Assembly: GCA_035267785.1 (NCBI GenBank)
Contig: DATFLL010000108.1
Coordinates: forward strand, 9,640 to 73,639
Direction of reading: 5' to 3'
Origin: DATFLL01 sp035267785
GTDB taxonomy: Bacteria; Pseudomonadota; Gammaproteobacteria; DATFLL01
Length of the DNA: 64,000 nt
Shown piece after piece: positions 35,592 through 45,822 of this stretch. The notes beneath the pieces are model-generated. The model ran no database searches, was not told the origin of the DNA, and worked only from the letters and a program-made list of their open reading frames with translations. Position numbers and translations under genes: made by a program. Position 1 is the first letter of the stretch. Each line of letters starts with the position of its first letter.

Positions 35592-35643
35592 GTCTCGTTA
35601 CACGGCGATACGAATTTGATTCCGTAAATTTAGAGGCAATAAC

Positions 35644-36678
35644 ATGCACAATCGTAGCACGATTACGCAATTTATCATCGAGGAACAGCGCCGCATCGAG
35701 GGGGCGACGGGCGATTTCACGTCGTTGCTCAACGATGTCGTCACCGCCTGCAAAATCATCTCGAACATGGTGAATCACGGCACGCTGGCCGGCGTTCTGG
35801 GCAGCGCCGGGACGGAGAACGTTCAGGGCGAGACGCAAAAGAAGCTCGATATCATCTCCAACGAGGTATTCCTGCGCCAGAACGAGTGGGCGGGACACCT
35901 GGCGGCGATGGCCTCCGAGGAGATGGAAGACGTATACGCCATTCCGAAGGAATATCCTCGCGGCAAGTACCTGCTGGTTTTCGATCCGCTGGACGGCTCC
36001 TCGAACATCGATGTGAATGTGTCGGTGGGCACGATCTTTTCGATCCTGCGCTGCCCGGGCGAATGCAAGGACAAGCCGGCGTCCGAGGCGTTCCTTCAGC
36101 CCGGCACCGAGCAGGTCTGCGCCGGGTACGCGCTGTACGGGCCGTCGACCATGATGGTCCTGACGACGGGCAACGGCGTGAACGGCTTCACCCTGGACCA
36201 GAACATCGGCGAGTTCCTGCTCACTCACCCGAATATGACGATCCCCCAGGATACGAGTGAGTTTGCGATCAATGCCTCCAATATGCGCTTCTGGGAGACC
36301 CCGGTTAAGCGTTACATCGACGAGTGCCTGGCCGGAAAGGAAGGCAGCCGCGGACGGGACTTCAACATGCGTTGGATTGCCTCGATGGTGGCCGAGGTGC
36401 ACCGCATCCTGACCCGGGGGGGCGTGTTCCTGTACCCGCTGGACGAGAAGATGAAGGCCAAGGGCCAGGGCGGCAAGTTGCGACTGATGTACGAGGCCAA
36501 CCCGATGGCCTTTATCGTCGAGCAGGCCGGTGGCCAGGCGAGCACCGGGCGCGAGCGTATCCTGGATCTGCGCCCGAGCGACCTGCACCAGCGCGTACCC
36601 GTGATCCTCGGGTCCAAGAACGAGGTGGCTCGCATCGAGGACTACCACCGCGACGGCAAGGCCCAGAGCGCCGCCTGA
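35644..36678 (+). CDS. fbp: class 1 fructose-1,6-bisphosphatase
   Basis: A 344-residue gluconeogenic enzyme. The metal-site motif DPLDGSSNIDVN (about residues 115-126), EMEDVY segment, and the C-terminal EANPMAFIVEQAGG are class 1 signatures. It hydrolyses fructose-1,6-bisphosphate to fructose-6-phosphate and also serves the Calvin cycle in autotrophs. It stands alone between plsC and the convergent gyrB, ending at a strong terminator. Confidence 0.95.
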   Translation: MHNRSTITQFIIEEQRRIEGATGDFTSLLNDVVTACKIISNMVNHGTLAGVLGSAGTENVQGETQKKLDIISNEVFLRQNEWAGHLAAMASEEMEDVYAIPKEYPRGKYLLVFDPLDGSSNIDVNVSVGTIFSILRCPGECKDKPASEAFLQPGTEQVCAGYALYGPSTMMVLTTGNGVNGFTLDQNIGEFLLTHPNMTIPQDTSEFAINASNMRFWETPVKRYIDECLAGKEGSRGRDFNMRWIASMVAEVHRILTRGGVFLYPLDEKMKAKGQGGKLRLMYEANPMAFIVEQAGGQASTGRERILDLRPSDLHQRVPVILGSKNEVARIEDYHRDGKAQSAA

Positions 36679-36697
36679 GGCGGTCACCGGCCAGAAA

Positions 36698-36731
36698 GAA
36701 ACCCCGATCCGTCATGCGGGTCGGGGTTTTT
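36698..36731 (+). terminator. intrinsic terminator between fbp and gyrB
   Basis: A 10-bp stem with one G-U pair (36702-36711 with 36717-36726) and five-base loop is followed by TTTTT. The upstream side is A-rich, so it may also serve gyrB on the opposite strand. Confidence 0.88.
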
Positions 36732-36769
36732 GTTTGGCTATCGTGTAAGCGAGCGCTTACTTCAAGTCG

Positions 36770-39187
<2,418 letters not shown>

Positions 39188-39217
39188 GAGTTGGCCTCCT
39201 CGTGAGCAATCGCGCCA

Positions 39218-40294
39218 TTATACCACTTCGTGGACCGCCCCGTGTTCCACGTGGAACAGCTTGCATTCCGGCCATGCCGACAGGTCGAGGAGATCCCGTT
39301 CGGTGCTCGTCACGAACACCTGGGCCCCCACCTCCCCCAGCAACGCCAGCAGCCGCCCCCTACGTTCCCGGTCCAGCTCGGCCGGAAGGTCGTCTACCAG
39401 GAGCAGGCATCGATCCGGGCTCAACGTCCCCAGCAGCCGGACCTGCGCCAGGCGCATGGCGGCCACCAGCAGCTTCTGCTGGCCCCGAGACAGGCTTTGC
39501 TGAACCCGGACTCCGTCGACCCGCATCGTGATGTCGGCCCGATGCGGACCCTGCCGCGTGAACCCTGCCTCCCGATCGCCCTTGAGTCCGCTAGCCAGCG
39601 CCCCCTCGTAGCTCATGTCCTTCGACCAGCCCCGCAGGAGCTGGAACTCGACCGGTAGCCCAAGAAGCCTTTCCACATAGTCGTCCAACCAGGGCCGCAA
39701 CCGATCCAGATAGGATTCTCGCGCCCTGGAGAGCGCAGCCGCATGACTGATCAGCGAGTCATTCCACAGGGTGATGGCGCCATCCGGCCCGCCTTGGCGT
39801 AACGCCGCATTTCGCTGCCGCAGCGCCCGATGGTATCCCCGCCACGCCTCGATGAAGCCATGTTCCACGTGGAACACACCCCAGTCCAAGAACTGTCGTC
39901 TGAACCGGGGTCCCTGCTCGAGCACCTCATGGCTTTCCGGGTTGATCACCTGCACCGGCAGCCACCGCGCCAGTTCGGCGGCGCGGTCCACGTTCGTCCC
40001 CGCCACCCGAATGCGCGTCTCCCGCAGCGTCCGCTCGATCCCCAGCGCCACCTCCGACCCGTCCGCCCGGCTGCGCCGGCCGAAGACCGTCAGGCCTTCG
40101 CTTCCTCGCTGGATCACTTGTTTGATATGAGGCGTCCGAAAGGAACGGGCCAATCCCAGAATGTGGATCGCCTCGAGGAGACTCGTCTTTCCGCTGGCGT
40201 TCGCCCCGAAGATCACATTACACGAGGGACTGGGCGTCAGCGTCGCTTCTGCAATGTTGCGCACATGGCGCAGCTCCAACCGGACGAGGCTCAT
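39218..40294 (-). CDS. recF: DNA replication and repair protein RecF
   Basis: A 358-residue SMC-like ATPase that loads RecA at gaps through RecOR. The Walker A motif is GANASGKTS; the ABC signature (SRGQQKLLV) and Walker B (LLLVDDLPAEL) are near the C-terminus. Two exact parS palindromes lie inside the coding sequence and each is read as FHVEH. It is 12 bp after dnaN. The C-terminal sequence KLFHVEH contains one of the parS sites, so the DNA site partly dictates the protein. Confidence 0.95.
   Translation of the reverse strand: MSLVRLELRHVRNIAEATLTPSPSCNVIFGANASGKTSLLEAIHILGLARSFRTPHIKQVIQRGSEGLTVFGRRSRADGSEVALGIERTLRETRIRVAGTNVDRAAELARWLPVQVINPESHEVLEQGPRFRRQFLDWGVFHVEHGFIEAWRGYHRALRQRNAALRQGGPDGAITLWNDSLISHAAALSRARESYLDRLRPWLDDYVERLLGLPVEFQLLRGWSKDMSYEGALASGLKGDREAGFTRQGPHRADITMRVDGVRVQQSLSRGQQKLLVAAMRLAQVRLLGTLSPDRCLLLVDDLPAELDRERRGRLLALLGEVGAQVFVTSTERDLLDLSAWPECKLFHVEHGAVHEVV
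39243..39258. promoter_or_regulatory. parS: parS site 1 (ParB-binding), in the 3' end of recF
   Basis: TGTTCCACGTGGAACA, a perfect 16-bp palindrome identical to the gammaproteobacterial chromosomal parS consensus. parA-parB are encoded 19.7 kb away at 58990-60756. Confidence 0.93.
39861..39876. promoter_or_regulatory. parS: parS site 2 (ParB-binding), in the middle of recF
   Basis: A second exact TGTTCCACGTGGAACA, 618 bp from the first and in the same reading frame of recF. Two identical 16-mers this close cannot be chance and support a ParB-loading centre next to the origin. Confidence 0.93.
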
Positions 40295-40306
40295 TGGGCC
40301 CGGGCG

Positions 40307-41407
40307 TCACAGCCGCATCGGCATGACCACGTACTGGCAATTAGCCTCCTCGGCACCCTCGATGAGACAGCTGCTGTTCGAGTCGGTCATGGTCACGCTC
40401 ACCTGCCCTGACTTGAGCGCCGCCAAGGCATCCAGCAGGTAGCTGACATTGAAACCGATCTCGAATTCCTCGCCCTGGTATTGCACCTCGAGCTCTTCCT
40501 CGGCCTCTTCCTGCTCCGGGTTATGCACCGTCGCTTTCAGCAAGTTCGCCGACAACTGCAGGCGAATACCGCGGAATTTCTCGTTCGACAGCACCGACGC
40601 CCTGATGAACGCCTGGCGCAGCGCCTCCCGGTCGCTCTTCATCACCCGATCGCCACCGGTCGGCACCACCCGCTCATAGTCCGGGAAACGCCCTTCGATC
40701 AACTTCGAGGTAAACGTCACCTCAGGCAGGTTCAGTTTGATGTGATTCGCACCAACCTGGACCTCGACCTCATCGTCCGAGTCCTCCAGCAGCCGAGCCA
40801 GCTCGAGCACCCCCTTGCGAGGTACGATCAGCTGGCGCGACTCCTCCACCGACAGCTCCGTATCGACCCGGCACAGCGCCAGGCGATGTCCGTCCGTTGC
40901 CACGGCGCGAAGCACTTTGTTGCCGAGCTCGAGCATCAGCCCGTTCAGATAATACCGCACGTCCTGATGCGCCATCGCAAACTGCGTTTGCTCGATCAGC
41001 ATCTTCAGGTCGCGCTGTGCCACCGCGAAGCTGAACGGGGCCTCGATGGGATCGATATTCGGAAACTCACTCGCCGGCAGGGTTGCCAACGCAAACCGGC
41101 TCTTGCCCGATCGGATGACCGCCCGCTCTTTTTCGACCTTCAGTTCCAGCGTCGCTTGTTCCGGGAGTGTGCGACAGATGTCCATGAACTTACGCGCCGG
41201 CAGGGTAATCTCTCCGTCCTCCGCCCCCGGTACCGTCGTCTGCGCGATCATTTCCACTTCCAGGTCGGTACCGGTCATGGCCAGCGTCCCGTCGTTGACC
41301 ACCAACAGGATGTTGGACAACACCGGCAGACTCTGGCGCCGTTCCACCACGCCGCTCACCATCTGCAATGGCTTGAGCAGCGACTCTCGCTGGATCGTAA
41401 GCTTCAT
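40307..41407 (-). CDS. dnaN: DNA polymerase III beta subunit (sliding clamp)
   Basis: A 366-residue sliding clamp with three tandem clamp domains, opening MKLTIQRESLLKPLQMVSGV and ending CQYVVMPMRL, the conserved C-terminus. It tethers polymerase III and many repair factors to DNA. It lies between dnaA and recF, with a 275-bp AT-rich spacer upstream that is the best oriC candidate. Confidence 0.97.
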   Translation of the reverse strand: MKLTIQRESLLKPLQMVSGVVERRQSLPVLSNILLVVNDGTLAMTGTDLEVEMIAQTTVPGAEDGEITLPARKFMDICRTLPEQATLELKVEKERAVIRSGKSRFALATLPASEFPNIDPIEAPFSFAVAQRDLKMLIEQTQFAMAHQDVRYYLNGLMLELGNKVLRAVATDGHRLALCRVDTELSVEESRQLIVPRKGVLELARLLEDSDDEVEVQVGANHIKLNLPEVTFTSKLIEGRFPDYERVVPTGGDRVMKSDREALRQAFIRASVLSNEKFRGIRLQLSANLLKATVHNPEQEEAEEELEVQYQGEEFEIGFNVSYLLDALAALKSGQVSVTMTDSNSSCLIEGAEEANCQYVVMPMRL

Positions 41408-41682
41408 ATGACCGTGCTTCCTTCTTGTCCTAGGTCCAACCAGGCTCTTCGCTCTTCTATTATCTTAAATCTTAAAGATCTAAACCTTATTGAACCTGTT
41501 ATTAGTCTCGCCCGTTTCTGTGGTTAACTCGTTAAAACCTTTCAATACAGTAACCTACACACACAACAACCCTGTCCAAAAGACGCTGGAAATCGTTGGG
41601 TAGCCTGTGGACAACATGTGAGTCGTTTACCCTTGCGCCCATCAGACAATCTTATCCACAGTTTATCATCGATATATACAGC
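41408..41682. other. oriC: candidate chromosomal replication origin (oriC)
   Basis: A 275-bp non-coding spacer between dnaN and dnaA. It holds one exact DnaA box (41652-41660) and one-mismatch boxes on the opposite strand at 41606-41614 (TTGTCCACA) and 41519-41527 (TTAACCACA). A strongly AT-rich stretch at 41455-41505 is suited to unwinding and includes GATCT read on the minus strand. It is far more AT-rich than the dnaA-rpmH spacer. The dnaN promoter probably lies here too. Confidence 0.6.
41652..41660 (+). promoter_or_regulatory. exact DnaA box in the dnaN-dnaA spacer
   Basis: TTATCCACA, the high-affinity DnaA box, 23 bp downstream of the dnaA stop codon on the origin-candidate side. Confidence 0.8.
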
Positions 41683-43026
41683 TTATGTGCTCAGTGTTCT
41701 CAACAGGTTCGCATAATCCTCGCTAATGCGTTGGTCGGTCTCTTTGAGCTCGACGACCTTGCGACACCCGTGCAGGACCGTGGTGTGATCGCGCCCGCCG
41801 AATGCGTCCCCGATCTCCGGCAGGCTGTGGTTGGTCAACTCCTTGCACAAGGCCATCGCCATCTGGCGCGGCCGGGCCACGGACCGCGAGCGGCGCTTGG
41901 ACAGCAGGTCCGCCACGCGGATCTTGTAGTACTCGGCCACCGTCTTCTGGATGTTCTCAATCGTGACCAGCTTCTCCTGCAGCGCGAGCAGGTCGCGCAG
42001 GGCCTCCTTGGCAAAGTCGAGTGTAATGGCCCGTCCCGTAAAGTGAGCATTCGCCATCACGCGACGCAGCGCCCCCTCGAGCTCGCGAATGTTGGAGCGG
42101 ATACGTTTGGCGATAAAGAACGCCACTTCGTTGGGCAGGTCCACGCCGGACTGACTCGCCTTACTCATCAGAATGGCCACGCGGGTCTCGAGCTCCGGTG
42201 GTTCGATGGCCACCGTCAGTCCCCAGCCGAAGCGCGACTTCAGGCGCTCCTCCAGGCCGGCAACTTCTTTCGGGTAGCGGTCGCAGGTCATGATGACCTG
42301 CTGCTGGCCCTCCAACAGCGCGTTGAACGTATGGAAGAACTCCTCCTGGGAGCGTTCCTTGCCGGCGAAGAACTGGATGTCGTCGATCAGCAGCGCATCG
42401 ACCGAGCGGTAGAAGCGTTTGAAATCGTTGATTGAATTGTGCTGCAGCGCCTTGACCATGTCACCGACGAAGCGCTCCGAGTGCAGGTACACGACCTTTG
42501 CCCCGGGTCGCAGCTTCTGCATCAGATTGCCTACAGCGTGCATAAGGTGGGTCTTACCCAACCCGACCCCGCCGTAAATCAAGAGCGGGTTGTACGCCGC
42601 CCCCGGGTTTTCGGCCACCTGCATCGACGCGGCTCGCGCGAGCTGGTTGGACTTGCCGCCCACAAAGCTGTCGAACGTGAAGTTGGGATTGAGGCTGCTG
42701 TTGTGGCTACGCGGCGCAACCGCAGGACCCGGGGCGGCGGGCCTGTCCGCCTCGGCGGGTGCGCCCGGTCCGGGGGCCGTTGCCCGGCTGCCAACCTCCA
42801 ACAGCACCTGATACGCGGCCTCTTGCTCAACCTGGTCGACGATCGTGCTGATGCGTTCCATCAACCGGTTGTTCACCCAGTCGAGCACGAACCGGTTCGG
42901 CGCCAGCAAGCGCAGGGTCTGGCCCTCGACCACCGCGTGCAGCGGGCGGATCCAGGTATTGAACTGCTGGGGGGAGAGCTCCCCCTCCAGCCGATCGAGA
43001 CACTTTTGCCAGAGAGAGTGGGTCAC
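41683..43026 (-). CDS. dnaA: chromosomal replication initiator protein DnaA
   Basis: A 447-residue initiator. Domain I begins WQKCLDRLEGELSPQQFNTWIRPL; a proline/alanine-rich linker spans about 83-110. The AAA+ domain has Walker A GGVGLGKTHLMHA and Walker B LLIDDIQFF. Domain IV ends with the DnaA-box recognition motif GGRDHTTVLHGCRKV. The GTG start at 43026 fits the normal N-terminus. A perfect DnaA box 88 bp upstream suggests autoregulation. Confidence 0.97.
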   Translation of the reverse strand: MTHSLWQKCLDRLEGELSPQQFNTWIRPLHAVVEGQTLRLLAPNRFVLDWVNNRLMERISTIVDQVEQEAAYQVLLEVGSRATAPGPGAPAEADRPAAPGPAVAPRSHNSSLNPNFTFDSFVGGKSNQLARAASMQVAENPGAAYNPLLIYGGVGLGKTHLMHAVGNLMQKLRPGAKVVYLHSERFVGDMVKALQHNSINDFKRFYRSVDALLIDDIQFFAGKERSQEEFFHTFNALLEGQQQVIMTCDRYPKEVAGLEERLKSRFGWGLTVAIEPPELETRVAILMSKASQSGVDLPNEVAFFIAKRIRSNIRELEGALRRVMANAHFTGRAITLDFAKEALRDLLALQEKLVTIENIQKTVAEYYKIRVADLLSKRRSRSVARPRQMAMALCKELTNHSLPEIGDAFGGRDHTTVLHGCRKVVELKETDQRISEDYANLLRTLST

Positions 43027-43113
43027 GCCTGGGTGTTCTGTGTTGAATTTCTTCTAGGGGCCGGAGCCTAATTCACCCCGGGAGACCGGCAAGTCTATAC
43101 CCCTGGGCGCAAG

Positions 43114-43122
43114 TTATCCACA
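43114..43122 (+). promoter_or_regulatory. exact DnaA box in the dnaA-rpmH spacer
   Basis: TTATCCACA, the only exact box in the 279-bp spacer 43027-43305, which otherwise is GC-rich and shows just the divergent promoters. It is best explained as an autoregulatory site for dnaA, though some pseudomonads have oriC here. Confidence 0.75.
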
Positions 43123-43177
43123 CCCCATTCCCCAGCGTTAAGCCCGCGCCCCACGGGCGTCGAATGTCCCCTCAAGG

Positions 43178-43207
43178 TTGACAAAAGCCCTCTCCTGACA
43201 GTATCTT
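43178..43207 (+). promoter_or_regulatory. sigma-70 promoter of rpmH-rnpA
   Basis: Perfect -35 TTGACA, 18-bp spacer and TATCTT as -10. It lies about 100 bp before the rpmH ATG and points away from dnaA. Confidence 0.78.
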
Positions 43208-43305
43208 GCCGGACTTTTCCGCGCCCGGGGCAAGAGGGGCGTCCCAATCGCCCGCCCGGCTTCCACACGCGCGACACGACACTACGGATATTACGGACTA
43301 CGGCC

Positions 43306-43440
43306 ATGAAAAGAACCTTTCAGCCCAGCGTGCTCAAGCGCAAGCGCAATCACGGTTTCCGTGCGCGGATGAAGACCCGCGGCGGTCGCCTCGTCCTCAA
43401 GGCACGCCGCGCCAAGGGCCGCGCTCGGCTGTCCGTCTGA
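43306..43440 (+). CDS. rpmH: 50S ribosomal protein L34
   Basis: A 44-residue, highly basic ribosomal protein opening MKRTFQPSVLKRKRNHGFR with the invariant RMKTRGGR middle. It is divergent from dnaA and immediately upstream of rnpA, the universal arrangement. A strong TTGACA-containing promoter precedes it. Confidence 0.97.
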   Translation: MKRTFQPSVLKRKRNHGFRARMKTRGGRLVLKARRAKGRARLSV

Positions 43441-43450
43441 TAAGCGGATC

Positions 43451-43819
43451 GTGACTGCCGCGCCGTTTGCACGCCAGCAACGGCTGCTCAAGCCCTCCGA
43501 GTATCAGCGAGTCTTCGCCCGCGCGCGTCGCTGGAGCCATCCCCTCCTGACCGTGCTGTGGCGGCCCAATGACCTGGGCCGGGCCCGACTGGGCCTGGCG
43601 GTCTCCAAGCGCCAGCTGCGCACCGCAGTGGCGCGCAACCGCTTCAAGCGTCAGGTCCGCGAGAGTTTCCGCCTCCATAACCGCGACCTGGGCTCCAATG
43701 ACATCGTCGTTATGGCGCGAGCCGCGGCACTGACCGCGCCCAACCCGGAACTGTCCAAGGCGCTTGCAGCCGCCTGGCAGCATATGAGCAAGGCATGCGA
43801 AAGCTCTTCATCTGGCTGA
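43451..43819 (+). CDS. rnpA: ribonuclease P protein component
   Basis: A 122-residue basic protein that assists the RNase P RNA in tRNA 5' maturation. The RNR motif region is AVARNRFKRQVRESFR, and the N-terminal LKPSEYQRVFARARR segment is typical. GTG start at 43451, ten bases after the rpmH stop. Its 3' end overlaps yidD by 25 bp in another frame. Confidence 0.95.
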   Translation: MTAAPFARQQRLLKPSEYQRVFARARRWSHPLLTVLWRPNDLGRARLGLAVSKRQLRTAVARNRFKRQVRESFRLHNRDLGSNDIVVMARAAALTAPNPELSKALAAAWQHMSKACESSSSG

Positions 43820-44094
43820 TTGCCGCTTACCGTTATTTGATCAGCCCCTGGCTGGGGAGCCATTGCCGGTTCTATCCCAGCTGTTCGGAATACACCCAGA
43901 CCGCCATTGCGCGACACGGTATACTGCGCGGGCTGTGGTTGGGGCTGCGCCGTATTTCCCGGTGCCACCCCTGGCACGAAGGCGGCCTTGACCCCGTTCC
44001 CGACGTCGCGCCGCCCCACAACGGGCCCAAGGACGCGTCCTGCCCTGAACACTCAGGCCTTGCGGACCCAGCCGTTACCAAGAAAGAGCGCTGA
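43795..44094 (+). CDS. yidD: membrane protein insertion efficiency factor YidD
   Basis: A 99-residue peripheral inner-membrane protein with an N-terminal amphipathic helix. The conserved CRFYPSCSEYTQTAI and CHPWHEGGLDPVP motifs are complete; three cysteines are conserved. It aids YidC-dependent insertion. It overlaps rnpA by 25 bp and shares one base with the yidC start codon. Confidence 0.95.
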   Translation: MRKLFIWLIAAYRYLISPWLGSHCRFYPSCSEYTQTAIARHGILRGLWLGLRRISRCHPWHEGGLDPVPDVAPPHNGPKDASCPEHSGLADPAVTKKER

Positions 44095-45797
44095 TGGATC
44101 TCCAGAAACTGTTCCTGTTTATTGCCCTGTCCATCGTCCTGTTGCTGATTTGGGACGCCTGGCAAAAGGACTTCGGCCACCAGGCCCCGGTGCCGACCCA
44201 GGCCAGCGCCCCCGGCCAACACGGCGCCGCGCCCGGCACCGCCCCGCGCGCCAGCGACGTGCCCACCGTAGCGCCGAGCGCCTCGACGCCCGAGTCCACC
44301 GCAAGCGGGAGCGGTGCACCGAGCACCGCCCCGGCGGCCCAGCCCGCCGAGGTCCTTAAGCAGGGCCAGCGTATCCATGTGCGCACCGATACGCTCGACG
44401 TCACCATTGATACGGTCGGCGGCGACATCCGCCGCGTCGAGTTGCCCAAGTACCCCGTCTCGGTGAACAAACCAAACCAGCCCTTCGTGCTCATGGGTGA
44501 CACGAGCGAGCACCTCTTCGTCGCCCAATCGGGTTTTGCGCAGAAGGCGGGCGTCAAGGTCAACGCCCCGAATCACACCGCCACCTATACCGCCGAACGC
44601 ACCAACTATGAATTGGCGCCCGGCCAAAAGACGCTGAACGTAGACCTGCACTGGACCGGTCGTGATGGTGTGAGCATCACCAAGCGTTACACCTTCATGC
44701 GCGACCGCTACGTGGTCAAGATGGCCTACATCGTCCACAACGGCGGCGCACAGCCGTGGGAGGCGAACGCCTATGAGCAACTGCAGCGCACCAAGCCCCC
44801 CAAGAAGTCGCACTTCGGAGAACATACCTACACCGGTGCGGTGTATTGGAGCCCGGACGAGCACTATCAAAAGGTATCGTTCGGCGACATGGAAGACGGG
44901 CCGCTGAAAAAGCAGTTCAAGGGTGGCTGGGCGGCCATGATCCAGCACTACTTCCTGGGTGCCTGGATACCGGCACCGGATATGACCTTCCATTACTACA
45001 CGCAGGCCGAAAACGGCGGGCGTTACATCATCGGCATGTATTCGCCCCAACTGAGCGTCGCCCCGGGCCAGACCCGCACGCTGGACGCCAGCTCGCTGTT
45101 CGTCGGCCCGAAGGTGCAAAAGCGGCTGGCGGCTATCGCGCCGGGTCTGGATCTGACCGTCGACTACGGTTACCTGACCTTCATTTCCAAGCCGCTGTAT
45201 TGGCTTCTCGAGAAGATTCACAACATCGTCGGCAATTGGGGCTGGGCGATCGTGCTCCTGACGATCCTCATCAAGGCCGTGTTCTACAAGCTGTCCGAGA
45301 CCAGCTACAAGTCCATGGCCAACATGCGCCGCGTTCAACCTCGCATGAAGGCGATCAAGGAGCGCTTTGCCGGCGACCGTCAACGCCAGAACCAGGCGAT
45401 GATGGAGTTGTACAAGAAAGAGAAGATCAATCCGCTCGGCGGCTGTCTGCCGATCGCCATTCAGATCCCGGTATTCATCGCCCTGTACTGGGTCCTGCTC
45501 GAAAGCGTGGAGCTGCGCCAAGCCGACTGGATCTTCTGGATTCACGACCTGTCCACCAAGGACCCTTACTACGTGCTGCCGATCGTAATGGGCATCACCA
45601 TGCTCTTGCAGCAGCGGCTCAACCCCACCCCCATGGACCCGATCCAGGCCAAGGTGATGATGGTGCTGCCGATCGCCTTCACCGTCTTCTTCGCCTTCTT
45701 CCCGGCGGGGCTGGTGATCTACTGGATCGTCAACAACAGCCTGTCGATCCTGCAGCAGTGGTACATCACCCGGGTCGTGCTCAAGGTCAAGACGTAG
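44094..45797 (+). CDS. yidC: membrane protein insertase YidC
   Basis: A 567-residue Oxa1-family insertase. An N-terminal membrane anchor (residues 5-20) is followed by an Ala/Pro/Thr-rich linker (25-85), a large periplasmic beta domain (about 90-350) and the five-helix insertase core (about 360-560). The hydrophilic-groove arginine falls in the helix NWGWAIVLLTILIKAVFYKLSE region. Full-length gammaproteobacterial form. Confidence 0.96.
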   Translation: MDLQKLFLFIALSIVLLLIWDAWQKDFGHQAPVPTQASAPGQHGAAPGTAPRASDVPTVAPSASTPESTASGSGAPSTAPAAQPAEVLKQGQRIHVRTDTLDVTIDTVGGDIRRVELPKYPVSVNKPNQPFVLMGDTSEHLFVAQSGFAQKAGVKVNAPNHTATYTAERTNYELAPGQKTLNVDLHWTGRDGVSITKRYTFMRDRYVVKMAYIVHNGGAQPWEANAYEQLQRTKPPKKSHFGEHTYTGAVYWSPDEHYQKVSFGDMEDGPLKKQFKGGWAAMIQHYFLGAWIPAPDMTFHYYTQAENGGRYIIGMYSPQLSVAPGQTRTLDASSLFVGPKVQKRLAAIAPGLDLTVDYGYLTFISKPLYWLLEKIHNIVGNWGWAIVLLTILIKAVFYKLSETSYKSMANMRRVQPRMKAIKERFAGDRQRQNQAMMELYKKEKINPLGGCLPIAIQIPVFIALYWVLLESVELRQADWIFWIHDLSTKDPYYVLPIVMGITMLLQQRLNPTPMDPIQAKVMMVLPIAFTVFFAFFPAGLVIYWIVNNSLSILQQWYITRVVLKVKT

Positions 45798-45822
45798 CGC
45801 CTCACCGGCAAAGACCGAGCCC

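Noticed and set aside
43027..43305. dnaA-rpmH spacer as the main oriC
   Set aside because: Only one DnaA box and no AT-rich unwinding stretch; the dnaN-dnaA spacer is better, though not excluded.
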